Positions 41,810 to 50,932 of a stretch of DNA of 64,000 bases are shown one piece after another (position 1 is the stretch's first letter; each line of letters opens with the position of its first letter). Location: assembly GCF_030269545.1 (NCBI RefSeq), contig NZ_BSTN01000006.1, forward strand, positions 264,624 through 328,623. Direction: 5' to 3'. This DNA is from Actinomadura sp. NBRC 104425 (GTDB lineage: Bacteria > Actinomycetota > Actinomycetes > Streptosporangiales > Streptosporangiaceae). A program made the position numbers and the translations under genes. The notes under the pieces were generated by a model. The model made no database searches, was not told where the DNA came from, and was given only the letters and a program-made list of their open reading frames with translations.

Positions 41810-43303
41810 TCAGGTGACGTTCGACACCGTCTGCAGCACCAGTTGCGGCGCCGCCGACAGCACCACGGCGCCGGCGGCCGCGGCGGCGATGGCGGCGCGG
41901 ACGGGCACCCCGGTGTCCGGCACGGGCGGCCGGGCCCCGGCGGGCGGGGCGCCGAACAGCCGCACGGCCCACACCAGGTAGTAGTACAGCCCGATGACGG
42001 TGTTGACGGCCATGACGACCGCCAGCCACGTCACGCCCCCGGCCAGGGCCGCGCGGAACACCACGACCTTGGCGAACAGCCCCATGACGCCCGGCGGCAG
42101 CCCGGCCAGGCAGATCAAAAAGAACGCCAGCGCGGCGGCGACGGAGGGGCTGCTGCGGGCCAGGCCGCGGAAGTCGTCCAGGGCGTCCCAGCGCGAGTGC
42201 GGGCCGCGGCGCTGGACGGCGACGACCACGGCGAACGCACCCATGTTCATCACCGCGTACAGCGCAACGTAGGCGGTGGTGGCGGCGACCGCCTCGGGCA
42301 GCCGGTGGTCGCCGACCGCCAGCGGCGCCAGCATGTAGCCGGACTGGGCGACCGACGACCAGGCCAGCAGGCGGATGGCGGTGCGCTGCCGCAGCGCCAT
42401 CAGGTTGCCGAGCGTCATGGTGGCGGCGGCGAGCACGGCGACCAGCGGCCCCCAGACGTGCCCGTACGCGGGCAGCCCGAGCGCCAGGACGATCGCGAGG
42501 CCGGCGAACCCGGCGGCCTTGGACACCACCGACAGGAACGCGGCGACCGGCAGCGGCGCGCCCTGGTAGACGTCCGGCGCCCAGAAGTGGAACGGCACGG
42601 CCGCGACCTTGAACCCGAACCCGGCCAGCACCAGCACGGTCCCGGCGGCCGCGACCGGCTCCAGGTCGGCGGGCAGGCGGGCGAGGGCGGGCGCGAGCCG
42701 GTCCAGGTGCATGGCGCCGGTGGCGCCGTACAGGAGGCTGACGCCGAACAGCATGACGGCCGCGGAGATCACCGAGACCAGGAACAGCTTGAGCGCGGCC
42801 TCGGTGGCGGCGCCGTCGTAGCGGCGCAGGCCGACGAGCGCGAACACCGGCAGCGACAGCGTCTCCAGCGCGACGACGAGCAGCACCAGGTCGCGGGCGG
42901 CGACGAGGGTGAGCGCGCCGGCGGTCGCGGCCAGCAGCAGGAAGTGGTACTCCCCGGCGGGCATCTTCGCCCGGGTGATCTCGTCCAGGGACAGCAGGAC
43001 GACGACCACCCCGGCGGCCAGCACCACGCCCTGGAACAGCAGCGTGAACTGGTCGGTCACGTAGGAGCAGGACGGCGGTCCGCCGCCGCGCAGACCGCCC
43101 GGCACGCAGAACGTGGCGCGGCGGCCGCCGCCCGCGGCCAGCGCGACGACCGCGACGAGCGCGGCGGCCAGCGCGCCGCACGACGCCCAGCCCAGGACGC
43201 GGCGCGGCACGTCGAACGCGTCGGCGAGCAGCAGCGCGACGGCCGCCACCGCGACGATCAGCGCGGGCGCGACGGCCGCGTAGTCGATGCTCTGGATGAT
43301 CAT
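41810..43303 (-). CDS. nuoN: NADH-quinone oxidoreductase subunit N
   Basis: A 497-residue antiporter-like proton-pumping subunit of complex I, about 14 membrane helices. Pump residues are visible: the TM5 Glu in [12 protein letters not shown], the TM7 Lys in [23 protein letters not shown], and the TM8 Lys in SVVSKAAG. It is last in the J-N group, 37 bases after nuoM. ATG at 43303 has a GGAACC-type weak site, so translation may rely partly on coupling. Confidence 0.95.
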   Translation of the reverse strand: MIIQSIDYAAVAPALIVAVAAVALLLADAFDVPRRVLGWASCGALAAALVAVVALAAGGGRRATFCVPGGLRGGGPPSCSYVTDQFTLLFQGVVLAAGVVVVLLSLDEITRAKMPAGEYHFLLLAATAGALTLVAARDLVLLVVALETLSLPVFALVGLRRYDGAATEAALKLFLVSVISAAVMLFGVSLLYGATGAMHLDRLAPALARLPADLEPVAAAGTVLVLAGFGFKVAAVPFHFWAPDVYQGAPLPVAAFLSVVSKAAGFAGLAIVLALGLPAYGHVWGPLVAVLAAATMTLGNLMALRQRTAIRLLAWSSVAQSGYMLAPLAVGDHRLPEAVAATTAYVALYAVMNMGAFAVVVAVQRRGPHSRWDALDDFRGLARSSPSVAAALAFFLICLAGLPPGVMGLFAKVVVFRAALAGGVTWLAVVMAVNTVIGLYYYLVWAVRLFGAPPAGARPPVPDTGVPVRAAIAAAAAGAVVLSAAPQLVLQTVSNVT

Positions 43304-43340
43304 CGGGCGGTTCCTTCCGCCGTGGTCCGTCCGGCCGCCA

Positions 43341-44894
43341 TCAGCCGCCTCCGAACAGCGCGCGGACCGGGGCGGTGGTCACGGCCAGCAGCGTCTTGGG
43401 CCACAGGCCGACCAGCAGGGTGAGGACGATCAACGGGGTCCAGGCGGCGTACTCGCAGCGGCTGATCGGCGCGATGCGGGTCCGCGTCGCCGTCCCGTCC
43501 GGCCCGTCGGGTCCGGGTGCCGGGGCGGCGGCGCGGTCCGCCGGCACCGCACCGTGTGTGATCTTGGTGAGCATGCGCAGGAAGTAGGCGGCGGTGAGGA
43601 CCGCGCCGAGCCCGCCGACGACCATGAACGTCACGAACGTCTCGCGCGGCAGGTCGGCGTGCGGCCGATAGGCGCCGAGCAGGGCCAGCATCTCGCCCCA
43701 GAATCCGGCGAGGCCGGGCAGGCCCAGGCTCGCGACCGAGGCGAACGTCAAGACGGACGCCAGCCGCGGCGCCTCGGTGAGCATGCCGCCGCCGAGCCGG
43801 TCCAGCTCACCGGTGCCGTACCGGACCTTGACGGCTCCGACCAGGAAGAACAGCAGCCCGGTGATCAGCCCGTGGGCGATGTTGCCGAACAGCGCCGCGT
43901 TCACCCCGACCGGGGTGAGGGTGGCGATGCCCAGCAGCACGAAGCCCATGTGCCCGACGGACGAGAACGCGATCATCCGTTTCAGCTCGCGTTGCGCCAG
44001 GCAGGCCAGGGCGCCGTAGACGATCCCGACGACGGCGAGCAGCCCGAGCCAGGGCGCCCAGTACGCGGCGCCGTCCGGGGCCAGCGGCAGCGCCACCCGG
44101 ACCAGGCCGTAGGTGCCCATCTTCAGCAGCACCCCGGCCAGCAGCACCGACCCGATGGTGGGGGCCTCGGTGTGCGCGTCGGGCAGCCAGGTGTGCAGCG
44201 GCCACATCGGCGCCTTGACGCCGAAGCCCAGCACCATCAGCAGGAACGCGTTGACCTGCACGCCGTGGGCGATGCCGGCGCCGTGCCGGCGGGCCAGCTC
44301 GGTCGCATCGAGCGTCCCGGCGTTCACCGCGACCAGCAGCATGCCCGCCAGCAGCAGGCCGGAGCCGAGCAGCGTGTAGAGGATGAACTTGTACGCGGCG
44401 GCGCGGCGGCCCGGGCCTCCCCACAGCACGATCACCGCGTACATCGGGATCAGCACGACCTCGAAGAACACGAAGAACAGCACCAGGTCGAGCGCGGTGA
44501 ACGTGCCGAGCAGCCCGACCTCCAGCACCAGCAGCAGCCCGACGAGCAGGCGGTCGGACGCCGCCCCGTGCGGCGGGTGCCGCAGGGCGTGCACGAAGCA
44601 CAGCAGCGACAGCAGCGCGGTGAGCAGCACCAGCGGCAGCGAGATGCCGTCGACGCCGAGGTGGAAGCGCAGCCCGATCGCGGGCGCCCAGTCGCGGTCG
44701 ATCTCCAGTTGGACGCGCGAGGGGTCGCCGTAGTCGAACGCGGCCGCCGCCGACAGCGCCACCAGCAGCGCCGCCCCCGAGACGCCGACCCCGTAGCGGC
44801 GGACGGCGCCGTCCCCCGGCAGGAAGCGCCCGGCCGGAAGCAGCAGCGCCAGCGCCCCCGCCAGCGGGATCGCGAGCAACAGCACGAAGATCAC
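43341..44894 (-). CDS. nuoM: NADH-quinone oxidoreductase subunit M
   Basis: A 517-residue proton-pumping subunit. GTG 44894 overlaps the nuoL stop as GTGA, which fixes the start over longer frames. Key residues are the Glu in FFVFFEVVLIPMY and the Lys in [23 protein letters not shown] and LLKMGTYG. The C-terminal loop before the last helix is Ala/Pro/Gly/Asp-rich, an addition of about 25 residues. Confidence 0.95.
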   Translation of the reverse strand: MIFVLLLAIPLAGALALLLPAGRFLPGDGAVRRYGVGVSGAALLVALSAAAAFDYGDPSRVQLEIDRDWAPAIGLRFHLGVDGISLPLVLLTALLSLLCFVHALRHPPHGAASDRLLVGLLLVLEVGLLGTFTALDLVLFFVFFEVVLIPMYAVIVLWGGPGRRAAAYKFILYTLLGSGLLLAGMLLVAVNAGTLDATELARRHGAGIAHGVQVNAFLLMVLGFGVKAPMWPLHTWLPDAHTEAPTIGSVLLAGVLLKMGTYGLVRVALPLAPDGAAYWAPWLGLLAVVGIVYGALACLAQRELKRMIAFSSVGHMGFVLLGIATLTPVGVNAALFGNIAHGLITGLLFFLVGAVKVRYGTGELDRLGGGMLTEAPRLASVLTFASVASLGLPGLAGFWGEMLALLGAYRPHADLPRETFVTFMVVGGLGAVLTAAYFLRMLTKITHGAVPADRAAAPAPGPDGPDGTATRTRIAPISRCEYAAWTPLIVLTLLVGLWPKTLLAVTTAPVRALFGGG

Positions 44895-46861
44895 AGGAAG
44901 ATCACCGCCCCGGCCGCGATGAGGACGATCCCGGCGATCAGGCCGGTGAGGTAGGTCTGCGGGTTGCCGTTCTGCGGCCGCCGCAGCGGTTCGGCGAGGC
45001 GGCGTGCGCCGCGGGCGGCGCCGACGACCGCCGTGTCGATGCCGCGCCGGTCCACCGCGACGACCTGGCGCGCCACGGCCTGCACGGGACGCACGACCGC
45101 GGCCGCGTACAGCTCGTCGACGTAGAACGCGCGGGCGAACACTTCGCGTGCGGGGCCGAGCGCCCGCGCGGGGTCGGCGGCGGGGTCGCGGTTCCAGATG
45201 GAGAACGCCGCGCCCGCGCCCACCGCGGCGCACAGCAGCGCCACGACGGCCGAGCCGAGGTGCGGCCGCAGTTCGGCCGCGCCCAACCCGAAGAACCCGA
45301 CGACCGCCGACGGCACGGCCAGCGCGGCCACCGTCCACGACATGAGCTTGGGCGCCTCGCGCACCTCGTACCGGCCGCGCGGCTCGCCGAAGAACGTCAT
45401 CAGCCACAGCCGCATCGCGTACGCCGCCGTCACCGCGGCCGTCAGCAGCAGGCCGGCGTACACGGTCCAGGCGACGCCCGCCGGGATGTGCACGCCGCCC
45501 GCGGCGATGTCGCCGCCGTGGGCGGCGGCGTGCTGGGCGGCCTCGATGACGGAGTCCTTGCTGAACCAGCCGCTGACGGGCGGGACGCCGACGAGCGCCG
45601 CCAGCCCGATCGTCATCGACCAGAACGTGATCGGCATCCCGGTGCGCAGCCCGCCGTAGTGGCGCAGCATGGTCGACCCGGCCGTCACGATCACGCAGCC
45701 CGCCGCCAGGAACAGCAGCGCCTTGAACGCGCCGTGGGCGAGCAGGTGGAAGATCGCGCCGTTCCATGCGCCGACCGCCAGCCCGGCCGCCATCACCGCC
45801 AGCTGGCTGATCGTCGAGTACGCCAGGACGCGCTTGATGTCGTCCTGCGCCAGCGCCGCCAGCGCCGACCCCAGCATCGAGACCACCGCGACCAGGCCGA
45901 GCAGCGCCAGCGCGGCCGGGGCCGCAAGGAACACCCCGTACACGCGGGCCACGACGTACACGCCCGCCGCGACCATGGTGGCCGCGTGGATCAGCGCGCT
46001 GATCGGCGTGGGGCCCGCCATCGCGTCCGGAAGCCAGGTGTGCAGCGGGAACTGCGCGCTCTTGCCCGCCACCCCGGCCAGCAGCAGCAGCGCGGCCGCC
46101 GTGACCGTCGCGTGCGGCAGCGTCCCGGCCCGCGCCCAGATCTCGCCGATGTCGAACGAGCGGGCGCCCACCCCGAGCACGAAGACGCCGAACAGGAATC
46201 CGACGTCGCCGAGCCGGGTGACCAGGAACGCCTTGACGGCGGCGCGCGAGTTGGCGCGGTCCTCCCAGTGGTGGCCGATCAGAAAGTAGGAGCAGACCCC
46301 CATGACCTCCCAGCCGACGTAGAGCAGCAGCAGGTCGCCCGCGTACACCACCAGCAGCATGGCGGAGGTGAACAGGGAGATGAACGCGGCGTAGGAGGAG
46401 TAGCGGGGGTCCTCGGCCATGTAGGCGACCGAGTAGACCTGCACGGCCAGCGCGACGAGGCACACCATCAGCCCGACGACGGCCGGCAGCCCGTCCAGCC
46501 GCAGGCCGATCTCGATCGGCACGGTGCCGGTTTCGACGAGGGTGAGGGTGCCGGTGCGCGTGCCGGGCGTGCGCCAGACGGCGAACGCCGCGACCGCCGA
46601 CAGCACGGCGGCGACGGCGACCGGCAGGCAGGCGATCAGCGCGGGCCCGTTGCGCAGCGGCGAGCGCTCCGCCGTCGCAGCCGCCTGCCACCGGGCCCGC
46701 CGCCCTTCGGCGGGCGCCTCGGCCTGCGCTTCGGCGTGGGGCGCGGCCTTGTCGCGGGGTGGGCGTGCGCGCAGCGTCTCGGACAGGCGCGGACCCAGCA
46801 GCATCCCGGCGAACGCCGCGACGAACGGCAGCAGGATGACGACGGAGATCAACGCGATCAT
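44891..46861 (-). CDS. nuoL: NADH-quinone oxidoreductase subunit L
   Basis: A 656-residue proton pump with the long lateral helix at its C-terminus. ATG at 46861 overlaps the nuoK stop (ATGA). Key features are [16 protein letters not shown] (Glu), [24 protein letters not shown] (Lys) and [12 protein letters not shown] 40-residue Ala/Arg/Glu-rich loop between the first two helices (about 30-70) is longer than usual. Confidence 0.96.
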   Translation of the reverse strand: MIALISVVILLPFVAAFAGMLLGPRLSETLRARPPRDKAAPHAEAQAEAPAEGRRARWQAAATAERSPLRNGPALIACLPVAVAAVLSAVAAFAVWRTPGTRTGTLTLVETGTVPIEIGLRLDGLPAVVGLMVCLVALAVQVYSVAYMAEDPRYSSYAAFISLFTSAMLLVVYAGDLLLLYVGWEVMGVCSYFLIGHHWEDRANSRAAVKAFLVTRLGDVGFLFGVFVLGVGARSFDIGEIWARAGTLPHATVTAAALLLLAGVAGKSAQFPLHTWLPDAMAGPTPISALIHAATMVAAGVYVVARVYGVFLAAPAALALLGLVAVVSMLGSALAALAQDDIKRVLAYSTISQLAVMAAGLAVGAWNGAIFHLLAHGAFKALLFLAAGCVIVTAGSTMLRHYGGLRTGMPITFWSMTIGLAALVGVPPVSGWFSKDSVIEAAQHAAAHGGDIAAGGVHIPAGVAWTVYAGLLLTAAVTAAYAMRLWLMTFFGEPRGRYEVREAPKLMSWTVAALAVPSAVVGFFGLGAAELRPHLGSAVVALLCAAVGAGAAFSIWNRDPAADPARALGPAREVFARAFYVDELYAAAVVRPVQAVARQVVAVDRRGIDTAVVGAARGARRLAEPLRRPQNGNPQTYLTGLIAGIVLIAAGAVIFL

Positions 46862-47256
46862 GTCGCGGCTCCCTTGCCGCCGGCCCGCACGGCCGCCGCA
46901 GCGCGTACGCCGCCCGCGTCACCGTCGCCGACCTCGGGAGCGGGCGCCGCGTCCTCCGACAGCGTGCGCAGCCGGTCCACGTCGATCATCCGGCGGTTGC
47001 GGTAGACGAGCAGGACGATCGCCAGCCCCAGCCCCACCTCGGCGGCGGCGATCACGATGGTGAACAGGGTCAGCACCTGCCCGCCGTGCAGCCGGTCCCG
47101 CCACCACACGTCGAACGCGACCAGGTTGAGGTTGACGGCGTTGAGCATCAGCTCGACCGACATCAGCACCAGGATCGCGTTGCGCCGGGCCAGCACCCCG
47201 TACACGCCGACCGAGAACAGCAGCGCGGCGACCACCGCGGGATAGGCGACGTGCAT
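46858..47256 (-). CDS. nuoK: NADH-quinone oxidoreductase subunit K
   Basis: A 132-residue, three-helix subunit. ATG at 47256 shares a base with the nuoJ stop (TGATG); the frame is open upstream only as nuoJ shadow. It has the proton-path Glu residues in [18 protein letters not shown] and [17 protein letters not shown]. The C-terminal 32 residues ([20 protein letters not shown]...) are an extension beyond the usual 100-residue length. Confidence 0.95.
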   Translation of the reverse strand: MHVAYPAVVAALLFSVGVYGVLARRNAILVLMSVELMLNAVNLNLVAFDVWWRDRLHGGQVLTLFTIVIAAAEVGLGLAIVLLVYRNRRMIDVDRLRTLSEDAAPAPEVGDGDAGGVRAAAAVRAGGKGAAT

Positions 47257-47798
47257 CAGCGCTCGCCCCGCTTCTTCGTGGGTTCCTTCTCCTTCGGCCC
47301 GCCGACGTCGGAGCGCGACAGCACGATCGCGCCGACCAGCGCGGCCAGCAGCAGCACCGACAGCACCTCGAACGGCAGCACCCAGGTGCGGAACACGGCG
47401 GCGCCGAGCGCGTCGGCGGAACCGCCGCCCGCCCGCAGCGGCATGGACGCGTCCCGGAACCCGATGACCACCACCGACACCAGCACACCCGCCGTCGCCA
47501 GCGCGACCGCGAGCGCCGCCCACCGGTTGCCGGAGTCCAGGTCGGCCGCCCGACCGATCGGCGCCCGGGTCAGCATGATGCCGAACAGCAGCAGGACGAC
47601 CACCGCGCCCACGTAGATCAGCACCTGCACCCACGCGACGAACTCGGCGGTCAGCACCAGGTAGCCGCCGGCGAGCGCGCCCAGCGACACCACCAGCCAC
47701 AGGGCCGCGTGCACCAGCTGCCGCGTGGTGACCACGAGCACGGCCGAACCGACGGCGACCACGCCCAGCAGCGTGAAGACGATCTCCTGGCCGGTCAT
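47256..47798 (-). CDS. nuoJ: NADH-quinone oxidoreductase subunit J
   Basis: A 180-residue, five-helix membrane subunit. ATG 47798 overlaps the nuoI stop (ATGA). The conserved third helix, with the Tyr and Gly-rich break ([19 protein letters not shown]), is present. The C-terminus is short and charged ([12 protein letters not shown]). Confidence 0.95.
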   Translation of the reverse strand: MTGQEIVFTLLGVVAVGSAVLVVTTRQLVHAALWLVVSLGALAGGYLVLTAEFVAWVQVLIYVGAVVVLLLFGIMLTRAPIGRAADLDSGNRWAALAVALATAGVLVSVVVIGFRDASMPLRAGGGSADALGAAVFRTWVLPFEVLSVLLLAALVGAIVLSRSDVGGPKEKEPTKKRGER

Positions 47799-48421
47799 GC
47801 GCCTCCCCCGCCGGGCTCGCCCCGTCCCGGCGGCCGCCCGTCACGGCCGACCCGCGGCCCGCGGACGGCGCCACCCGCCGGACCGCGCGCCGCGCCCCGC
47901 GCCGGGCGGGCGGCGGCGCGTTCGGCCGCGGCGATCTCCTTGGGCGGCTCGGCCCCGGGGTCGTGCGCCGGCGGCGGCGGCACCGTCCACATCCACTCCC
48001 GCAGCCGCTCCTTCTCGTGGGTCAGCTCGCCGATGTCGTACTCGGCGTACTCGAACTCCGGCGACCAGAACAGCGCGTCGAACGGGCAGACCTCGATGCA
48101 GATTCCGCAGTACATGCACAGCGCGAAGTCGATCGCGAAGCGGTCCAGGACGTTGCGGGTGCGGGGCCGTCCGCCGCCCTCGGCGGGCAGCGTCTCCTTG
48201 TGCGAGTCGATGTAGATGCACCAGTCGGGGCACTCGCGGGCGCACAGCATGCAGACCGTGCAGTTCTCCTCGAACAGGGCGATCACGCCGCGGCTGCGCG
48301 GCGGCAGCTCCGGCTGCACCTGCGGGTACTGGCGCGTTATGGACCGCCGCGTCATCGTCCGCAGCGTCACCGCCAGCCCCTTGGCCAGCCCGCCTCCTGG
48401 TAGCCGTCCCACGGCCCCCAT
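47795..48421 (-). CDS. nuoI: NADH-quinone oxidoreductase subunit I
   Basis: A 208-residue ferredoxin-like subunit with two [4Fe-4S] sites: [12 protein letters not shown] and [15 protein letters not shown] at 48421 ([11 protein letters not shown]) has no clear ribosome site and the gene diverges from the plus-strand gene at 48550, so nuoI-N needs its own promoter. The C-terminal 50 residues are an Ala/Arg/Gly/Pro-rich tail not found in typical NuoI. Confidence 0.94.
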   Translation of the reverse strand: MGAVGRLPGGGLAKGLAVTLRTMTRRSITRQYPQVQPELPPRSRGVIALFEENCTVCMLCARECPDWCIYIDSHKETLPAEGGGRPRTRNVLDRFAIDFALCMYCGICIEVCPFDALFWSPEFEYAEYDIGELTHEKERLREWMWTVPPPPAHDPGAEPPKEIAAAERAAARPARGAARGPAGGAVRGPRVGRDGRPPGRGEPGGGGA

Positions 48422-48549
48422 AATTGCGTACGAAACGCCGTGGGGGAACGCAACGGGGGCGGCGTTCGTCCAACACACGTGAGCCGAGCGCAGCCGATGG
48501 CTCGGCGGCTAAGCTCACTGGACGACGAGCCGTCAGGCGAGGAGGCCGC

Positions 48550-49347
48550 GTGACCCACGGCGTGGACGATCCGAACGGCGCGGGCGGGCCCCGCCCTTCG
48601 GCGCACCGGCCGCGCCCACGGCCGCACACGCCCGTACCTCCTCCCGGCTGGCGTGCGCCCTTCCCAACGCCTCCCGTCCCGCCGCCCCCTCCCCCGGCCG
48701 TCCCGGTGCCCGTTACGCCCGGCGAGCCCCGCGGCATCCTGTGGGCGTTCGTGCCGTTCCTGACGTTCGGGCTCGGCACGCCGTTCTCGTTCCTGTACGC
48801 GGCGGTCAGGCGCCGCTCGTGGAACATGGGGGCGGCCTCCGTCGGCTACGGCGCCGCCACCGCCGGGGTGCTCACGCTGATGCAGCTAGGCGACCCGTTC
48901 CTGGGGTTCATCGCCGGGACCATGATGCTGATGCTGTGGATCGCCGGCACGGTGCACGCGTTCGCCGTCCGCCCCTCGCTGTTCCCCCGCACCGGCCCGC
49001 GCAGCCAGGCCAACCAGCACGCGCTGCGCGTCGCCCAGTACCGCCGGGAACTGCGCGAGGAGGCCCGCGCGCTGGCCGCCGAGGACCCTGCCCTGGCCCA
49101 CGAGCTGCGCATCGGCCGCCCCGACCTGCCGCGCACCTACGACGACGGCGGCCTGGTCGACGTCAACCACGCCTCCCCGCAGGCGCTGGCCACGCTGCCG
49201 GGCATGACGCCCGAACTCGTCGACAAGATCGTGCGGCGCCGCGAGGAGCAGGGCGGCTTCATCTCCGCCGAGGAGATGTCGGTGGACGTCGACCTGCCGC
49301 CCGGCCTGCTCCCGCAGCTCGCCGAGTACGCGATCTTCCTGCCGTGA
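48550..49347 (+). CDS. Membrane protein with a C-terminal ComEA-like helix-hairpin-helix
   Basis: A 265-residue protein, GTG 48550 with GAGGAGG upstream. The first 65 residues are Pro/Arg-rich. Hydrophobic segments follow (about 65-85 and 100-140, including GFIAGTMMLMLWIAGTVHAF). The C-terminal 60 residues carry helix-hairpin-helix features: VDVNHASPQALATLPGMTPELVDKIVRRREEQGGF. In ComEA this binds DNA non-specifically. Here the DNA-binding part appears to be on the inside of the membrane or soluble, and no competence genes are near. It splits the nuo cluster on the opposite strand and ends 9 bases from nuoH. The function is unknown. Confidence 0.8.
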   Translation: MTHGVDDPNGAGGPRPSAHRPRPRPHTPVPPPGWRAPFPTPPVPPPPPPAVPVPVTPGEPRGILWAFVPFLTFGLGTPFSFLYAAVRRRSWNMGAASVGYGAATAGVLTLMQLGDPFLGFIAGTMMLMLWIAGTVHAFAVRPSLFPRTGPRSQANQHALRVAQYRRELREEARALAAEDPALAHELRIGRPDLPRTYDDGGLVDVNHASPQALATLPGMTPELVDKIVRRREEQGGFISAEEMSVDVDLPPGLLPQLAEYAIFLP

Positions 49348-49356
49348 CCCCGCCGG

Positions 49357-50322
49357 TCAGGCGAGGGCGACCTTGACGACACCGGTGAGCGCCAGCTGCC
49401 CCAGCGACAGCGGCACCAGGTACGCCCAGGCCAGCTTCTGCAGCTGGTCCTCGCGCAGCCGCGGGTAGCTGACGCGCAGCCAGATCACCACGAACGCCAG
49501 CACGGCCGCCTTGAGCAGCGTCCACAGCCAGCCCAGCTCGGCGTCCAGGAACGGGCCCTTCCACCCGCCCAGGAACAGCACCGTGGTCAGCGCGCACAGC
49601 ACCACGATCCCGGCGTACTCGGCCAGGATGAACAGCGCGAACCGCAGCCCGCCGTACTCGGTGTACGGGCCGAAGATGATCTCCGAGTCGGCCACCGGCA
49701 TGTCGAACGGCGGGCGGCGCAGCTCGGCCAGCCCGGCGACGAAGAACACCACCGCGCCCACCGCCTGCCAGGGCAGCCACCACCAGCGCCACTCCTCGAC
49801 GATGCCGCTCAGCGACAGCGTTCCGGCGGCCATCGCCACCGAGGAGGCGGCGAACACCAGCGGCAGCTCGTACGACATCAGCTGCGCGGCCACCCGCATG
49901 CCGCCCAGCAGCGAGTACTTGTTGGCGCTGGCCCAGCCCGCCATGATCGCCCCGATCACGCCGACGCCCATCACCGCCAGCGCGAAGAACACCCCGAGGC
50001 CGAGATCGAGCGCGACCTGACCGTCCGGCCCCACCGGGATCACCAGCAGGACCAGCAGATACGGGATGATCGCCACCGCCGGGGCCAGCTTGAACACCGT
50101 GCGGTCGGCGGCGCGCGGGACGACGCTCTCCTTCTGCGCGAACTTCACCCCGTCCGCCACCAGCTGCGCCCACCCGTGGAACGCACCGGCGTACATGGGG
50201 CCGAGCCGCCCCTGCATGTGCGCCATCACCTTGTGCTCGGCCTGCCCTACCAGCAGCGGCAGCACGGCGAACGCGGCCGCGACCAGCACCAGCTTGAGCA
50301 CGACTTCCAGCAGGTCAGGCAC
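49357..50322 (-). CDS. nuoH: NADH-quinone oxidoreductase subunit H
   Basis: A 321-residue subunit that forms part of the quinone chamber. GTG 50322 overlaps the end of nuoC by 8 bases. Conserved features are HMQGRLGP (early), LVADGVKFAQKE, WASANKYSLLGGMRVAAQLMSYELPL, RPPFDMPVADSEIIFGPYTEYGG and the last helices. Eight membrane helices are expected. It is separated from nuoI by the plus-strand gene. Confidence 0.96.
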   Translation of the reverse strand: MPDLLEVVLKLVLVAAAFAVLPLLVGQAEHKVMAHMQGRLGPMYAGAFHGWAQLVADGVKFAQKESVVPRAADRTVFKLAPAVAIIPYLLVLLVIPVGPDGQVALDLGLGVFFALAVMGVGVIGAIMAGWASANKYSLLGGMRVAAQLMSYELPLVFAASSVAMAAGTLSLSGIVEEWRWWWLPWQAVGAVVFFVAGLAELRRPPFDMPVADSEIIFGPYTEYGGLRFALFILAEYAGIVVLCALTTVLFLGGWKGPFLDAELGWLWTLLKAAVLAFVVIWLRVSYPRLREDQLQKLAWAYLVPLSLGQLALTGVVKVALA

Positions 50323-50932
50323 CGGATCCCCGCCCTTCGTCCGGTCGGCGCGCCCGGCGCTGCGGCCGCTCGGCCGACTGCCGCGCGGCCGGCCCCCAGT
50401 CGTCGGGCACCCCCGGCGGGCGCATGCGGCGGCGGCTCGGCGCGCCGTGCCCGGACTCGCCCGGCTCCTTGGCGCCCGGCCACGGCTTGGCGACCCGCGC
50501 GGCCAGCACGAAATCCTTGCGCAGCGGATGGCCCTCGAAGCCGTCGGGCAGCAGCAGCGGCCGGAGATCCGGATGCCCGTCGAAGACCACGCCGAACATC
50601 TCGAAGGTCTCCCGCTCGTGCCAGTTCGCCCCCCGGTAGACGCCGACAGCGGTGGGCAGCCGCGGCTCGTCCCGGGGCACCCGCGTGCGGACCAGCAGGT
50701 GGTGCCCGCGCTCCAGCGAGTACACGTGCGCGACGACGGCGAACCCCTCGGTCAGCTCGTCCACGCCCGTCAGCCAGTCGAAGAACCCGCAGGACAGCTC
50801 GTCGCGCGCGAACAGCAGGGCGTCCACCCAGTGCTCCGGCGGCACCCCCACCGCCAGCCCGCCGTGCGTCTCCTCGGTGCTGACCTCGTCACCGAACCGC
50901 GCCGTCCAGGCCGCCGCCAGCTCGGCACTCAC
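50315..50932 (-). CDS. nuoC: NADH-quinone oxidoreductase subunit C
   Basis: A 205-residue peripheral-arm subunit. GTG 50932 overlaps the nuoB stop (GTGA). The 30-kDa signature is clear: [21 protein letters not shown], then [16 protein letters not shown]. There is no fused NuoD domain, and nuoH follows at once, so nuoD is absent from this cluster. The C-terminal 55 residues are an Arg/Pro/Gly/Ala-rich tail. Confidence 0.94.
   Translation of the reverse strand: MSAELAAAWTARFGDEVSTEETHGGLAVGVPPEHWVDALLFARDELSCGFFDWLTGVDELTEGFAVVAHVYSLERGHHLLVRTRVPRDEPRLPTAVGVYRGANWHERETFEMFGVVFDGHPDLRPLLLPDGFEGHPLRKDFVLAARVAKPWPGAKEPGESGHGAPSRRRMRPPGVPDDWGPAARQSAERPQRRARRPDEGRGSGA

Noticed and set aside
48424..48549. 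Longer N-terminus for the helix-hairpin-helix protein
   Set aside because: The upstream in-frame extension lacks a ribosome site and overlaps the nuoI promoter region, whereas GTG 48550 has GAGGAGG at good spacing.
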